A stretch of DNA of 64,000 nt from Kosakonia pseudosacchari (GCF_900184035.1 NZ_FXWP01000013.1:558001-622000); one strand, 5' to 3'. Shown: positions 32,192 through 42,683, counted from the first letter of the stretch. The notes: generated from the letters alone by a model not told the origin. Translations and numbers: made by a program.

Positions 32192-33946
32192 TCGGATAAA
32201 CCAGTTCAACCAGCGAAGCGGCCACGGGAAGCGGTGGCGCGCATCCTGTTGTGTTGCCTGCGCAATACGTTCCAGGATGAGTTGCTTAAGGGTGTTTTGC
32301 CCTTCGGCATCCCACGGCAAGCCCGTTAATAAGGGTAGCGCATCCATCATGTCATCTACTGCCCAGATGAAAAATTGCTGCGCCTGGATAGCATCCAGAA
32401 GTTCCTGATGCAGACAGAGATGGCGCACATTTGCCGAGGGGATAATCACTCCTTGTTTGCCAGTGAGCTGTCGCTGCTGGCAAATAGCGAAGAAGCCTTC
32501 GATTTTTTCATTCAGCCCGCCGACCGGTTGGGAGCGACCAAATTGATCCACCGAACCGGTGATAGCGATGCTCTGGTTAAGCGGAACTTCAGACAGCGCG
32601 CTGATTAATGCACACAGTTCAGCCATTGATGCGCTGTCACCGTCGACTTCGCTGTACGATTGTTCAAAAGTCAGTGAGGCGGAGAAGGGGATCTGTTGTT
32701 CCAGTTCCAGTTCCGCCATCAGAAACGCTTGCATGATCATCATGCCTTTGGCATGGATATTACCGCCCAGCTCAGCTTTGCGTTCAATATCGTTAAACTC
32801 GCCATCGCCAACATGTACCACACAACTGATTCGCGAGGGTTCGCCAAAGGCACGTGGATGTCCTGGAAACTCAATAACGGACAGCGCATTGATCTGACCG
32901 ATGCGTTCTCCTTCGGTTTCGATCAGGATTTGTTCAAGCAAGATCTCATCCTGCATGCGTTCCGCGAGGAAACCTTCTCGCCACTCTCGCTGAGCAAGCA
33001 TTGTCTGGAACTCTTCCCCACTGAAGGTTTCATCGGCGGACATCGCCGCTACTTCTCGCAATTGTCGTGACAACCACATGGGGCAAAGCGGTAATGTTTC
33101 CTGATCGCCTGTATAGCGGACAGCTTCGCGAATGAGCTTTGGCCATGCATCGGCTGCAGGGGCAGGTAAGTGCGCATCGCGTGCGGTTTGCTCGACCCAC
33201 TGACGCCATATGGACATTGTTTCGGCATCGGCAATTTGCAGCGTTTCTTCATATTCGCTGTAAATAGCCTGCGACGCGAGTTCCGGCTCCATTTCCTGGA
33301 AATCCGCCAGTGATTCACGTTCCCCCACCAGGATGACTTTAAGATCCATTGGCATGGAGGGCACAATGACGGGCAAGGGGCGCGATTCATCAAAGGAGAC
33401 CCAGTCAAAACGGCGCTGCGTTATCATGGTTTTCAGGCGCATCCACAGCAACGGTTGTGCGAGCAAAGTTCGCAAGGAAATTATCAACACCCCACCGTTT
33501 GCCTGATGGACGAGGCCGGGTTGCAGCGTGATTTCCTGATTAAACTGGCGAAGGCAGCCGAAAAGCTGTTCTGCCTCTACCCAGTCGGCGATTACGGTTG
33601 GTTTGTTGCCGATAAAATTTGCCTGGGCATCAGTTGAAGGTTCAAAGCGAATCGCCGAACCGTTGACATGATATTGGCCGCCAGAAAATGGGCGGGCTTC
33701 AGGAATGAGCATCTCTGTGGCGCTGGCGATAAGCGCAAGATATTCGGCTTCTTCTGGCGCTTTAGCCAGCAAAAAGCGTGACGTCGCCTGCGGATAGAGC
33801 AATTGCTCCAGCGCGTACTGTAATCGGGGTTGTGTATCGGCCAGGGAGAAGTCTGTTTCGCGGGTTAATTCGGACGATTCAAACACTTCCTGATAGCAGG
33901 TGGTATCAGGAACCAGGTCGTTCCATTCAAGTTTTGTAATGGTCAA
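32186..33946 (-). CDS. lonH: Lon-like ATP-dependent protease homologue LonH (YcbZ)
   Basis: Lon-family peptidase lacking the usual N-terminal substrate domain and with a degenerate AAA+ part; no clear Walker A is seen. The C-terminal proteolytic domain is intact, with the catalytic Ser438 in GDSASMAEL and Lys481 in NEKIEGF, 43 apart as in Lon. Length is 586 residues. Its cellular substrates are not established. It reads toward fabA, and its 3' end overlaps the fabA FadR site. Confidence 0.9.
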   Translation of the reverse strand: MTITKLEWNDLVPDTTCYQEVFESSELTRETDFSLADTQPRLQYALEQLLYPQATSRFLLAKAPEEAEYLALIASATEMLIPEARPFSGGQYHVNGSAIRFEPSTDAQANFIGNKPTVIADWVEAEQLFGCLRQFNQEITLQPGLVHQANGGVLIISLRTLLAQPLLWMRLKTMITQRRFDWVSFDESRPLPVIVPSMPMDLKVILVGERESLADFQEMEPELASQAIYSEYEETLQIADAETMSIWRQWVEQTARDAHLPAPAADAWPKLIREAVRYTGDQETLPLCPMWLSRQLREVAAMSADETFSGEEFQTMLAQREWREGFLAERMQDEILLEQILIETEGERIGQINALSVIEFPGHPRAFGEPSRISCVVHVGDGEFNDIERKAELGGNIHAKGMMIMQAFLMAELELEQQIPFSASLTFEQSYSEVDGDSASMAELCALISALSEVPLNQSIAITGSVDQFGRSQPVGGLNEKIEGFFAICQQRQLTGKQGVIIPSANVRHLCLHQELLDAIQAQQFFIWAVDDMMDALPLLTGLPWDAEGQNTLKQLILERIAQATQQDARHRFPWPLRWLNWFIRN

Positions 33947-34128
33947 AGTCGTTTTTTTAGTCTGATGTCAAAGGCGCGATTATACCGTAAACGCTCGTAC
34001 AGCACACATTGATTACACGCTTTCGGGACACGAACGCGATTGACCTAATCGAGGTCGCGATTTCTTTTCAGCAGAGTTGGAAAAAACTGATATTCTGAAC
34101 TGAGTTACACGGTCACGTTGAGAGCGCA

Positions 34129-34581
34129 ATGAAATATCAACAACTGGAAAATCTCGAAAGCGGCTGGAAATGGAAGTATCTGGTAAAAAAGCATCGTGAA
34201 GGGGAATTAATCACGCGCTATATAGAAGCCAGTGCCGCTAAAGATGCGGTCGATTTATTGTTGACACTCGAAAATGAACCCGTACAGGTCAACGACTGGA
34301 TTGTACAGCATATCAATCCGTCATTGATTAACCGGCTGAAACAAACTATTCGCGCCCGCCGCAAGCGGCATTTCAATGCCGAACATCAGCATACGCGTAA
34401 AAAATCGATCGACCTGGAATTTGTGGTCTGGCAGCGTCTGGCTGGGTTAGCGCAGCGCAGAGGGAAAACGCTTTCCGAAACGATTGTGCAACTGATCGAA
34501 GATGCTGAACACAAGGAGAAGTATGCATCTCAGATGTCCACGCTGAAACATGACCTTCAGGCATTACTTGGGAAAGAATAG
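34129..34581 (+). CDS. matP: Macrodomain Ter protein MatP
   Basis: DNA-binding protein that binds matS sites and compacts the terminus macrodomain, and links it to the divisome through ZapB. The N-terminal four-helix part begins [19 protein letters not shown] ribbon-helix-helix DNA-binding region ([21 protein letters not shown], described around residues 87-107) and a C-terminal coiled coil for tetramerisation follow. Length is 150 residues, as in E. coli. It is divergent from lonH and convergent with ompA. Confidence 0.96.
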   Translation: MKYQQLENLESGWKWKYLVKKHREGELITRYIEASAAKDAVDLLLTLENEPVQVNDWIVQHINPSLINRLKQTIRARRKRHFNAEHQHTRKKSIDLEFVVWQRLAGLAQRRGKTLSETIVQLIEDAEHKEKYASQMSTLKHDLQALLGKE

Positions 34582-34623
34582 ATGTGAATTTCCCTTGCCT
34601 ATATTTGCTGTATTTCAGGCAAT

Positions 34624-34654
34624 AAAAAACCCCGCTGACAAGCGGGGGTTTTTT
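34624..34654. terminator. Terminator between matP and ompA
   Basis: A-run, stem CCCCGCT/AGCGGGG with a 4-base loop, then TTTTTT. It serves ompA on the minus strand and, by symmetry, matP. Confidence 0.88.
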
Positions 34655-34664
34655 AGACGGAAAC

Positions 34665-35714
34665 TTAAGCCTGCGGCTGAGTTACAACGTCTTTGCTACC
34701 TTTAACTTCGATCTCTACGCGACGATCCGGTGCCAGGCAGTCGATCAGCGCTGCACGCGGTTTCACGTTGTCACAGGTGCTACCGGTAACCGGGTTGGAT
34801 TTACCCATGCCACGTGCGGAGATTTTGTTAGCCGGGATACCTTTAGAAACCAGGTAATCAACTACGGACTGTGCACGTTTCTCAGACAGACCCTGGTTGT
34901 AAGCGTCAGAACCGATACGGTCGGTGAAGCCCAGAACCACTACGGAGCCGTCTTTCGGATCCAGGTTGCTCAGCTGACCATACAGCTGATCCAGCGCCTG
35001 CTGACCTTCCGGTTTCAGCGTCGCTTTGTTGAAGTTGAACAGAACGTCAGACTTCAGAGTGAAGTGTTTGGTCTGCACTTCCGGAGCCGGAGCCGGAGCC
35101 GGAGCAGCTACTACCGGAGCAGCGTCTTCCTGCTGGCCGAAGCGGTAGGAAACACCTACGCTCAGCATACCGTTGTCCGGACGAGCACCAACGGTGCTTG
35201 CATCACCGATGTTGTTAACCCACTGGTATTCCAGACGGGTAGCGATGTCGCGGGTTACTGCCCACTCAACACCACCAGCGAAGACCGGGGAAACACCGGT
35301 ATCGTGATCTTTGAAGCCCTGGTTGTTCTGAGCGTCTGCACGCCAAACCATACCACCCAGACGGGTGTACAGGTCCAGATCGTCAGTTACCGGGTAACCC
35401 AGTTTAGCAGTCAGCTGAACGCCCTGAGCTTTGAACGCGCCGTTAACGGTGTCGCCTTTGTACGGCATACGACCCAGCCAGTCATAGCCCAGTTCGAAAC
35501 CTACGTACGGGTTAACCTGGTAGCCACCGAACGCACCAGCACCCAGTTGGCTTTCGTGGGTCGGGCCATCGTTCTGCCATACCGCACCTTTGTCATGATA
35601 CTGGGACCAACCCAGTTTACCACCTGTATACCAGGTGTTATCTTTCGGAGCGGCCTGCGCTACGGTAGCGAAACCAGCCAGTGCCACTGCAATCGCGATA
35701 GCTGTCTTTTTCAT
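34665..35714 (-). CDS. ompA: Outer-membrane protein A OmpA
   Basis: Abundant outer-membrane protein with an 8-stranded barrel and a periplasmic peptidoglycan-binding domain. The signal peptide is [21 protein letters not shown]. The barrel occupies mature residues 1 to about 170, a Pro/Ala linker ([11 protein letters not shown]) follows, and the C-terminal OmpA domain contains [17 protein letters not shown] and [17 protein letters not shown] with the mDAP-binding Arg region. Length is 349 residues. Expression should be limited by MicA pairing at the leader. Confidence 0.98.
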   Translation of the reverse strand: MKKTAIAIAVALAGFATVAQAAPKDNTWYTGGKLGWSQYHDKGAVWQNDGPTHESQLGAGAFGGYQVNPYVGFELGYDWLGRMPYKGDTVNGAFKAQGVQLTAKLGYPVTDDLDLYTRLGGMVWRADAQNNQGFKDHDTGVSPVFAGGVEWAVTRDIATRLEYQWVNNIGDASTVGARPDNGMLSVGVSYRFGQQEDAAPVVAAPAPAPAPEVQTKHFTLKSDVLFNFNKATLKPEGQQALDQLYGQLSNLDPKDGSVVVLGFTDRIGSDAYNQGLSEKRAQSVVDYLVSKGIPANKISARGMGKSNPVTGSTCDNVKPRAALIDCLAPDRRVEIEVKGSKDVVTQPQA

Positions 35715-35870
35715 TTTTGCGCCTCGTTATCATCCAAAAATCGCCATGGGAATCTCTTTAGAGAAGCCACGGTTAAATCCTTCACCGGGGGCATTGCTCA
35801 CTGACAACTCTGCAGATATCTTTACCGATATCTTTGGCTTATGCCGAGCACCCCTAGCGATGTAAAGTCT
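35715..35870 (-). promoter_or_regulatory. ompA promoter and stable 5' leader
   Basis: On the minus strand the stretch reads TTGTAGACTTTACATCGCTA, then GGGGTGCTCGGCATAAGCC, and ends GATGATAACGAGGCGCAAAA before the ATG. These blocks match the E. coli ompA promoter and leader, whose 5' hairpin stabilises the mRNA and whose ribosome site is the MicA target. A few bases differ in the middle part. Confidence 0.7.
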
Positions 35871-36081
35871 ACAACGTAGTTGGAAACTTACAAGTGTGAA
35901 CTCCGTCAGGCATATGAAAAAAAAGGCTTTGTATACACAATATTTAACACTTTTGATGAATTTTTAGCCGCGCCTATTTTCGAACAAAGCGCGCTACACA
36001 GGCTTTCGCGCTGTATTTTGACGATAAATTTGAATACCTGTTCTTACGCAAAAAACATCCTAGGAAAACTCCTAAATTTAC
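35871..36081. other. ompA-sulA intergenic region, no gene seen
   Basis: AT-rich spacer upstream of the ompA promoter. Short open frames here lack ribosome sites and homology. The only structure I see is the sulA terminator hairpin. Confidence 0.5.
36050..36074 (-). terminator. Weak terminator of sulA
   Basis: On the minus strand the short stem TAGGA/TCCTA with a 4-base loop is followed by GGATGTTTTTTG, just after the sulA stop. Confidence 0.45.
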
Positions 36082-36591
36082 TCAATGATACAAATTTGAG
36101 TGAATTTTTATCCCGGAAAGCTGTCTCGCAGCCAGAGGATCGTGGCGTATAGGACGCATAACGAAGCCTATCGCATTGCCTTCTTCTGCCGCCATAGCTA
36201 ATTGGCGATGTTCCTCAGCCGTCAGTTCTTCAGAATGCCAGCCAATTACAACGCTATAGTTACCGGTGCGCAATGCACGAATCATTGAGTCCAGCGTTAC
36301 GCTTGGAGAGAGTTGGTTCACCTGCATCACCTTGCTGAGGGGTAACCCGGCGGATTGTACCCATTCACGGCTGAGTTTTTGTTGAGGTGTCAACCACAGT
36401 TGCCAACGGGATTGTTGCCCGAGTTGCTGCAGCAAAGGCAGTAAAAGAAGCTGCGTCATCCAGGGCTGGTCCTCACGATAGACCATTTCGCTAATCAGCC
36501 CGGTAGTGATGCTGGAAGGCTCAACGTGGTTTAATTTGTTGAGTGTAGAAGCGAGTGTTGACGAACGATTAGCATAGCCTGAAGTGTACAT
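36082..36591 (-). CDS. sulA: SOS cell-division inhibitor SulA
   Basis: Binds FtsZ and blocks Z-ring assembly during the SOS response; Lon then degrades it through its C-terminus. The conserved core [26 protein letters not shown] and [16 protein letters not shown] are present, and the protein ends [11 protein letters not shown], the Lon recognition tail. I start at [11 protein letters not shown], giving 169 residues as in E. coli; 17 more codons are open upstream but run through the LexA operator. The N-terminal 30 residues diverge from E. coli. Confidence 0.96.
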   Translation of the reverse strand: MYTSGYANRSSTLASTLNKLNHVEPSSITTGLISEMVYREDQPWMTQLLLLPLLQQLGQQSRWQLWLTPQQKLSREWVQSAGLPLSKVMQVNQLSPSVTLDSMIRALRTGNYSVVIGWHSEELTAEEHRQLAMAAEEGNAIGFVMRPIRHDPLAARQLSGIKIHSNLYH

Positions 36592-36612
36592 AATCAATCC
36601 AGTCCTGTGGGT

Positions 36613-36632
36613 TACTGTATGTTTATACAGTA
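36613..36632 (-). promoter_or_regulatory. LexA operator (SOS box) of sulA
   Basis: TACTGTATGTTTATACAGTA, a near-perfect LexA box (CTGT-N8-ACAG) 21 bases upstream of the sulA ATG. It matches the E. coli sulA operator in both half-sites. Confidence 0.95.
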
Positions 36633-36809
36633 ACCTTTGCATGCTCAGAGATCAACCTCATTTTCGGAAACTATCTCGCATTTTTGTTTTGTCCCTGCCG
36701 TGTAATGAAAAATTTGCTTGCCGTCTTGCTCACAGTTGCCTATGTTCCTGCGTAGTGGTTTCAGTAATTTAAATCTGGCTTTTACTATGTGATTTATAAG
36801 GCAAAAATC

Positions 36810-37430
36810 ATGGAAGACCTATCTTATCAACGGATATATCAGTCGCGCGAATACCTCATGCCTCTCGGCACAATTTGTCACCGCGCTCATTTTGGCGGTT
36901 ACAGCTTGTCAGTGGATAAAACTGTTTTCGCAATGGTTGCAGAGGGGGAACTCTACCTTCGTGCTTGCGACGAGAGTGCGCAATATACGGTTACGCAAGA
37001 TGCCCCTTTACTGGTATTCAACAAACGTGGGCGTCAGGTTTCGTTAAATTACTACTTCGTGAGCGAGAGTGTGTGGCGCGATCGTCCGTTACTTCTGCAA
37101 CTTTCGGCTCTTTCACTTGATGCTGCGCGGCGTGATAAAGATCGGCGCAGTGCCAGAAAACGGTTGCGCGATCTGCCTAACCTTACTTTTCAACTTGAAG
37201 TTCAACTCCATGAAGCTGGTGTACTGGATGCACATACACTGCGAATGCTCGGAGCAAAAGCTTGTTGGCTTAGATTGAGAAAATCAAACAAGCATCTAAG
37301 CGCGAAAGTGCTTCTTGCACTAGAGGGCGCAATTGTTGGGCTTCACGAAGCGGCGTTACCGGCGCCGCGACGCCGGGAACTGATGGAGTGGTTTAACGGT
37401 GTAATCAAGAAAGGAGCGAGTCCTTACTGA
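36810..37430 (+). CDS. sxy: Sxy/TfoX competence regulator
   Basis: Co-activator that works with CRP at CRP-S sites to switch on DNA-uptake genes. The N-terminal TfoX domain begins MEDLSYQRIYQSREYLMPLG, with YSLSVDKTVFAMVAEGELYLRA. The C-terminal TfoX domain contains LRMLGAKACWLRLRKSN and LEGAIVGLHEAALP. I start at the ATG preceded by AAGG, seven codons after the first open ATG, giving 206 residues. It is divergent from sulA and overlaps the end of yccS by seven bases. Confidence 0.93.
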   Translation: MEDLSYQRIYQSREYLMPLGTICHRAHFGGYSLSVDKTVFAMVAEGELYLRACDESAQYTVTQDAPLLVFNKRGRQVSLNYYFVSESVWRDRPLLLQLSALSLDAARRDKDRRSARKRLRDLPNLTFQLEVQLHEAGVLDAHTLRMLGAKACWLRLRKSNKHLSAKVLLALEGAIVGLHEAALPAPRRRELMEWFNGVIKKGASPY

Positions 37431-39553
37431 GTAAGTTGGCTTTTCAGACGGCACACTTCAGGCAATAAAGCGATCAGCAAGCCAATCTGTTGCAGTACCA
37501 GTGGCTCTTTGCTATCCGGTCGCGGCTCCAGGTGTTTAATGCGTTGGGATAGATCGGCAAGGGTATCCTGAACACGTTTTTGGTCTGCTGGCAGGTGATG
37601 CAGGGCATCGTCAACATAGCAGACTGCATCATCAAGCAAACGTAGGATATCCGGCTGGGTGAGCTGCTCACGATGTGCGCCAAGTGCGGAAATATAACTG
37701 GTAAAGGTATGATTCAGACATAATAAACGGAACGCGGCATCGCGAAGTTCAGGTGAGGTTCCGGGTTCGGAAGACATATTTGAAACGACCGATGCCAGTT
37801 CAGCGTCACGGTTATAAGCATTACGTCTGGCGATGCGGTAAGCAAGCCGGTTATCGCGTCCCTGATGGTACTGTTCAAGAATGGCATCAAGGTAGCGGCA
37901 GTTAGCGTCAAAGGCTTGCTCAGTGACGCGGGGCAGGTGTCGAAAACGCCAGTCCGGCCAGATAAAACTCACCGCCGCCCAGGCGATAGCACAACCTATA
38001 AGCGTATCGATAATACGAGGAAGCGCGACTTCAAATCCTTCGCCCAGTAAGTTAAAGCACAACAACACCAGTAAAGTGATAAACATCGTGGCATGCGCGT
38101 ATTGTACTGTTCGAAATGCGAAAAACAGTACACCGGTGATGACGATGAGTATCAGTTGCCCTTCATGTGAGGGAACGAAATAAAGTACCGGTAATCCGAT
38201 CGCAACCCCAATCAGCGTACCAATAACGCGTAGCGTCAGGCGATGGCGAGTGGCGTTATAGTTCGGCTGGCAGACAAACAGACTGGTCAGTAAGATCCAA
38301 TAACCATGCTGTAGCCCGGTTATTTGGATAAAAGCATAACCGAGGCATAACACCACCGACATACGCACTGCGTGACGAAAGAGTGCGGATTCAGGCGTTA
38401 AATTATTACGTAACCGCTGCCGCATATCGTTGAACCCACTCAGGCTATCATCCGAAAGCTGATTTTCCGTGTCATTCGACAATGAGGGTTGTGGTTGCCC
38501 TGATTCAATAGTTGCTAACTGAGCGTCAATCGCCCTTAGGTTATCCAGAAGAAAACCAAGCGCTTTCATATGCTCCTGAGGCGTGATGCCATTAGCACGA
38601 AGGCGATCAAGCGCCGCGTCAAGGTGGATAAATGCTCGTTCAAAGCGAGAATCGTGTTGATACGGAGTGCGAAGCAAAATGGCGCGTGATAACTGAGCGC
38701 ATGCATGTGATTGCATGGAAAGTAGGCGCTGAAAGCGGAACATCACGTCGCTATAACGAAAGTGTTCGCGCAGCGTTTGGTATTGAATATGCGACGAACT
38801 GGCTCGTTCGTGAATATCCTGTGCCGCAAAATAGTAATGCAATGTTTGACGCGTGCCGCGCTGCCCACGATCTCCGCGCAAACGCGTGAGCAACGTGGCT
38901 TTGGTTTGATTGAGTGTGTTCACTAACTGGCCATTCGCCAGTGCTAAATCATAGAGCGGCGCCTGACTATCATCTTCGATGTCCGGGTCGAAAAGACGTG
39001 ATTTCAGTTCAAGGTAATGTGCCAGTTGTTCATAGCAGCGTGCCAGGTTGTCTTGTAAGGCTCGAATAGGGAAAACCAAGTGTCCAACCAGCGTCAGCAA
39101 GTTAAACCAGATGGCACCGGCCAACAGCAGTAGTGGTTGCTGATACCACTGTTCGAAAAGGGAAATTCCCAGCATGGTATAGACCGCAATGAGCAGCGCA
39201 CCAAAAGCAATGGTGGCGTAGCGCTGTCCGAGCCCGCCAAGCAGGATAAAACCAATGGTGGATGTCACAAGACCAAGCGCAAATAACCATGGCCACGGGA
39301 AGAGTAACTCCACAGATGCAGAAGCAATAAAAAAGCACACCAGCGTAATTATCAGGTTTTTCAGACGCCCGGTCAGGCGGTCATCCAGATCGGCAAGTGC
39401 GGCGGCAACAACGCCAAGCGTTAACGGGATGGTCAGTTTCACTTCGCCGAGTAGCCAGGGCAGCAAAGCGGTCCCGCAAAGCGCAATAAAAATTCTGACG
39501 TTATAGAGCCAGGCACTGTTCCATGTATAACGGCGAAGCAGAGGACTTAACAT
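37424..39553 (-). CDS. yccS: YccS, FUSC-family inner-membrane protein
   Basis: Large inner-membrane protein of the fusaric-acid-resistance/YccS family; the true substrate is not established. Two clusters of hydrophobic helices lie at about 15-160 (FIALCGTALLPWLLGEV) and 395-530 (ILLTSLFVCQPNYNATRHR, with LIVIVITGVLFFAF). They are separated and followed by soluble helical regions. Length is 709 residues. It is followed upstream by yccF 17 bases away in the same direction, so the two are probably co-transcribed. Confidence 0.9.
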   Translation of the reverse strand: MLSPLLRRYTWNSAWLYNVRIFIALCGTALLPWLLGEVKLTIPLTLGVVAAALADLDDRLTGRLKNLIITLVCFFIASASVELLFPWPWLFALGLVTSTIGFILLGGLGQRYATIAFGALLIAVYTMLGISLFEQWYQQPLLLLAGAIWFNLLTLVGHLVFPIRALQDNLARCYEQLAHYLELKSRLFDPDIEDDSQAPLYDLALANGQLVNTLNQTKATLLTRLRGDRGQRGTRQTLHYYFAAQDIHERASSSHIQYQTLREHFRYSDVMFRFQRLLSMQSHACAQLSRAILLRTPYQHDSRFERAFIHLDAALDRLRANGITPQEHMKALGFLLDNLRAIDAQLATIESGQPQPSLSNDTENQLSDDSLSGFNDMRQRLRNNLTPESALFRHAVRMSVVLCLGYAFIQITGLQHGYWILLTSLFVCQPNYNATRHRLTLRVIGTLIGVAIGLPVLYFVPSHEGQLILIVITGVLFFAFRTVQYAHATMFITLLVLLCFNLLGEGFEVALPRIIDTLIGCAIAWAAVSFIWPDWRFRHLPRVTEQAFDANCRYLDAILEQYHQGRDNRLAYRIARRNAYNRDAELASVVSNMSSEPGTSPELRDAAFRLLCLNHTFTSYISALGAHREQLTQPDILRLLDDAVCYVDDALHHLPADQKRVQDTLADLSQRIKHLEPRPDSKEPLVLQQIGLLIALLPEVCRLKSQLTQ

Positions 39554-39570
39554 AATGACAAGCGATCCGA

Positions 39571-40017
39571 TTATTGAAAACGACGGTGCGCATTGGCTTC
39601 ACGGGCAGCTCGAGCGGTTTCTACAGATACCACCCGACGGCCAACTGGCCACAGTGCAATCGCAGCGATTTTAAAGTTCGCGACGCCAACAGGAATGCCG
39701 ATGATAGTCAGACACTGAGCGATACCGGCGGTAATATGCATAATGCATAGCCACCAGCCAAACAGAACAAACCAGACAATATTCAATAGTGTTCCACCCG
39801 CATTTAACAGGCTGTTTTTATTCTGTGGTTCGAGTTCATCGATGTGAATGGCTTCATTTCCCCACGGGATGAGTGAGAGCTTTGTGATTTCCCAGCAGGA
39901 GCGCGTCAACGGCAGAGTAATAATGAGCAGAGCGCTGATCATTGTCGCGAGTAGCCACCCAAGCGTTGTGGCGAAACCACCAAGCACAAAATTTAGAATA
40001 TTCAAAACAGTACGCAT
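39571..40017 (-). CDS. yccF: YccF inner-membrane protein
   Basis: Small membrane protein with two YccF (DUF307) repeats. Hydrophobic helices lie at about 5-40 (GGFATTLGWLLATMISALLI) and 75-125 (IVWFVLFGWWLCIMHITAG). The conserved pattern PLTRSCWEITKLSLIPWG is present. Length is 148 residues. The function is unknown. It is the first gene of a likely yccF-yccS unit, divergent from helD. Confidence 0.9.
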   Translation of the reverse strand: MRTVLNILNFVLGGFATTLGWLLATMISALLIITLPLTRSCWEITKLSLIPWGNEAIHIDELEPQNKNSLLNAGGTLLNIVWFVLFGWWLCIMHITAGIAQCLTIIGIPVGVANFKIAAIALWPVGRRVVSVETARAAREANAHRRFQ

Positions 40018-40139
40018 AAAACCTCAGTACAAGCCGGTCGGTAGTGAATGCCGCTAATTGTAACGATTATTTGGGCTGGAGCGCCAATTCTCTGGCAGGT
40101 AAACTGGCAATTATTGTCACAAGTTGAGAACGATAAGTC

Positions 40140-42194
40140 ATGGAACTGAAAGCGACTTCACTGGGAAAACGTCTGGCGCAACACCCTTATGATCGCGCAG
40201 TCATGCTGAACGCCGGCATTAAAGTGGCAGGTGACAGACACGAGTATCTCATTCCTTTCAATCAGTTGTTGGCGATTGAATGTAAGCGTGGGCTGGTGTG
40301 GGGAGAGATGGAATTTCAGCTTGCCGACAACAAAGTGGTTCGTCTCCACGGAACGGAATGGAGCGAAACACAGCGCTTTTACCATCTTTTAAATGAGCGC
40401 TGGAACCGATGGAGTGCGGAAATGAGCGAGGTTGCTGCCGGGGTTTTATCTGAGCAACTGGCGTTGATTTCCGGACGTATTGAGCCAACGAAATGGCTTA
40501 CCCGAAAGCAGCTTCAGGGACTACAGCAGCAATTGCAGCAGGCGTTTGCCGCGTTGCCGATTCCGACAAGCCGGTTGCCGACGTTTGATAATTGCCGTGA
40601 GCTCTGGCGTGAGTGCCAGTCGTGGCTGACGGATGTAGAGACGCGCCGGACACAGCACAATCAAACTTATACTGAAACGATGGTTACTCAGTACGCTGCT
40701 TTTTTTGAGCAAGTTGAAACATCACCATTAAATCCGGCGCAGGCGCGGGCCGTGGTCAATGGTGAGCACTCTTTATTAGTGCTCGCTGGCGCGGGGAGTG
40801 GAAAAACCTCGGTGCTGGTGGCCAGAGCAGGCTGGTTGCTGGCTCGTGGCGAAGCCTCGGCAGATCAAATCCTGCTGCTTGCGTTTGGTCGCAAAGCTGC
40901 CCAGGAGATGGATGAGCGTATCCAGCAAAGACTGCATACCGAGGAGATTACCGCGCGCACTTTTCATGCGCTGGCGCTGTATATCATCTCCCAGGGAAGT
41001 AAAAAAGTGCCCACGTTAAGCAATCTGGAAAATGACGCATCCGCGCGTCTTAGCTTGCTAACAGATACCTGGCGCCAACAGTGCAGCGAAAAGAAAGCTC
41101 AAGCGAAAGGGTGGCGTCAATGGCTTGAGGATGAGATGGCATGGGAAGTTCCTGAAGGCAATTTTTGGGAAGATGCAACATTGCAGCGCCGCATCGCTCC
41201 GCGTCTCGATCGCTGGATCGGTCTGATGCGTATGCATGGTGGCGCACAGGCGGAGATGATCGCCGGCGCACCAGATGAAGTACGTGACCTGTTCAGTAAA
41301 CGCATTAAATTGATGGCGCCGATCTTAAAAGCGTGGAAAGCCGAGCTAAAGTCTGAAAACGCTGTCGATTTTTCCGGGTTGATTCATCAGGCGATTAATG
41401 TACTTGAAAAAGGGCGTTTTATAAGCCCATGGAAGCATATTCTGGTCGATGAATTTCAGGATATTTCACCGCAGCGCGCGGCTTTGCTGGCTGCGTTGCG
41501 TAAGCAAAACTCACAAACGACACTGTTCGTAGTTGGTGATGATTGGCAGGCTATCTACCGTTTCAGCGGCGCGCAACTTTCCTTAACCACCGCTTTCCAT
41601 GACTATTTTGGTGAAGGTGATTTATGCGCACTGGATACCACTTATCGTTTCAATTCCCGTATTGGCGAAGTGGCAAATCGCTTCATCCAGCAGAACCCAT
41701 GGCAGCTTGCAAAACCGTTGAACAGTTTGAAAACAGGCGATAAAAACGCAGTGACGCTGATGGCGCAGGATCAACTGGATGCGTTGTTAGATAAACTCAG
41801 CGGATATGCAACGCCGGAAGACAGGATTCTGGTTCTGGCTCGCTATCACCACGGAAAACCCGACGTTCTGGAGAAAGCCGCAACCCGCTGGCCAAAACTT
41901 CAGCTTGATTTTACGACCATCCACGCCAGTAAAGGGCAACAGGCGGACTATGTGATTGTGGTGGGGTTGAAAGAGGGCGCGGATGGTTTTCCTGCTCCGG
42001 CGCGGGAATCTATTATGGAACAAGCCTTACTGCCGCAGGCGGAAGAGTTCCCTGATGCGGAAGAGCGGCGATTGTTGTACGTCGCCTTGACGCGTGCGCG
42101 CCATCGCGTCTGGCTGTTGTTTGATAAAGATGAACCGTCACGCTTTGTCGACACGTTAAAATCGCTGGGTGTGCCGGTAGCGCGAAAACCGTGA
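40140..42194 (+). CDS. helD: DNA helicase IV HelD
   Basis: Superfamily 1 (UvrD/Rep-type) 3'-5' helicase involved in RecF-pathway recombination. Walker A AGAGSGKT lies at 216-223. Motif II is LVDEFQDISPQRA and motif III VVGDDWQAIYRFSGAQ. Motif V is TIHASKGQQADYVIVVGL and motif VI LLYVALTRARHRVW. An N-terminal region of about 200 residues specific to HelD precedes the core. Length is 684 residues, as in E. coli. Confidence 0.96.
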   Translation: MELKATSLGKRLAQHPYDRAVMLNAGIKVAGDRHEYLIPFNQLLAIECKRGLVWGEMEFQLADNKVVRLHGTEWSETQRFYHLLNERWNRWSAEMSEVAAGVLSEQLALISGRIEPTKWLTRKQLQGLQQQLQQAFAALPIPTSRLPTFDNCRELWRECQSWLTDVETRRTQHNQTYTETMVTQYAAFFEQVETSPLNPAQARAVVNGEHSLLVLAGAGSGKTSVLVARAGWLLARGEASADQILLLAFGRKAAQEMDERIQQRLHTEEITARTFHALALYIISQGSKKVPTLSNLENDASARLSLLTDTWRQQCSEKKAQAKGWRQWLEDEMAWEVPEGNFWEDATLQRRIAPRLDRWIGLMRMHGGAQAEMIAGAPDEVRDLFSKRIKLMAPILKAWKAELKSENAVDFSGLIHQAINVLEKGRFISPWKHILVDEFQDISPQRAALLAALRKQNSQTTLFVVGDDWQAIYRFSGAQLSLTTAFHDYFGEGDLCALDTTYRFNSRIGEVANRFIQQNPWQLAKPLNSLKTGDKNAVTLMAQDQLDALLDKLSGYATPEDRILVLARYHHGKPDVLEKAATRWPKLQLDFTTIHASKGQQADYVIVVGLKEGADGFPAPARESIMEQALLPQAEEFPDAEERRLLYVALTRARHRVWLLFDKDEPSRFVDTLKSLGVPVARKP

Positions 42195-42199
42195 AACGA

Positions 42200-42218
42200 A
42201 GGCGGCCGCTACGGCCGC
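42200..42218. terminator. GC-rich hairpin between helD and mgsA
   Basis: Stem GGCGGCCG/CGGCCGCC with a 3-base loop in the convergent gap. Neither side has a clear T-run, so termination is possible but not certain. Confidence 0.4.
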
Positions 42219-42224
42219 CAGGAC

Positions 42225-42683
42225 TTATTTCAGACGCTCAGCGAGGTAACGTTGGTAGTCCGGAATGAGAATGTCGACGCTGTTATTAAACTGCGGCGAT
42301 TCGATAATAAAATCAGCGGTAGATAAATTGGTCGCAACCGGAATATTCCACACCGTTGCAAGACGTAAGAGGGCTTTCACGTCAGGATCGTGCGGGACAG
42401 CATTGAGCGGGTCCCAGAAGAAAATCAGTACGTCAATTTTGCCTTCTGAAATCAACGCTCCGACTTGCTGATCGCCGCCCATCGGGCCACTCAGCATGGC
42501 ATTGACTTCAAGGCCGGTTGCCCGCTGAATCAAATTCCCGGTTGTCCCCGTCGCATATAGCTCATGTTTGGCCAGTACAGGCTGATGGCGTTCTACCCAT
42601 TTCATTAATGATTGTTTGCAGTGGTCGTGTGCGACCAGTGCAATATTTTTGCGCACGGGTAAGGTGCGAGTGGTTGATTCCAT
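42225..42683 (-). CDS. mgsA: Methylglyoxal synthase MgsA
   Basis: Cytosolic enzyme that turns dihydroxyacetone phosphate into methylglyoxal and phosphate, a bypass of lower glycolysis under phosphate limitation. Catalytic residues fall at the E. coli positions: His19 (VAHDHC), Asp71 ([11 protein letters not shown]) and His98 (NAVPHDP). Length is 152 residues. It is convergent with helD and divergent from yccU; yccT, which lies next to it in E. coli, is absent. Confidence 0.97.
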   Translation of the reverse strand: MESTTRTLPVRKNIALVAHDHCKQSLMKWVERHQPVLAKHELYATGTTGNLIQRATGLEVNAMLSGPMGGDQQVGALISEGKIDVLIFFWDPLNAVPHDPDVKALLRLATVWNIPVATNLSTADFIIESPQFNNSVDILIPDYQRYLAERLK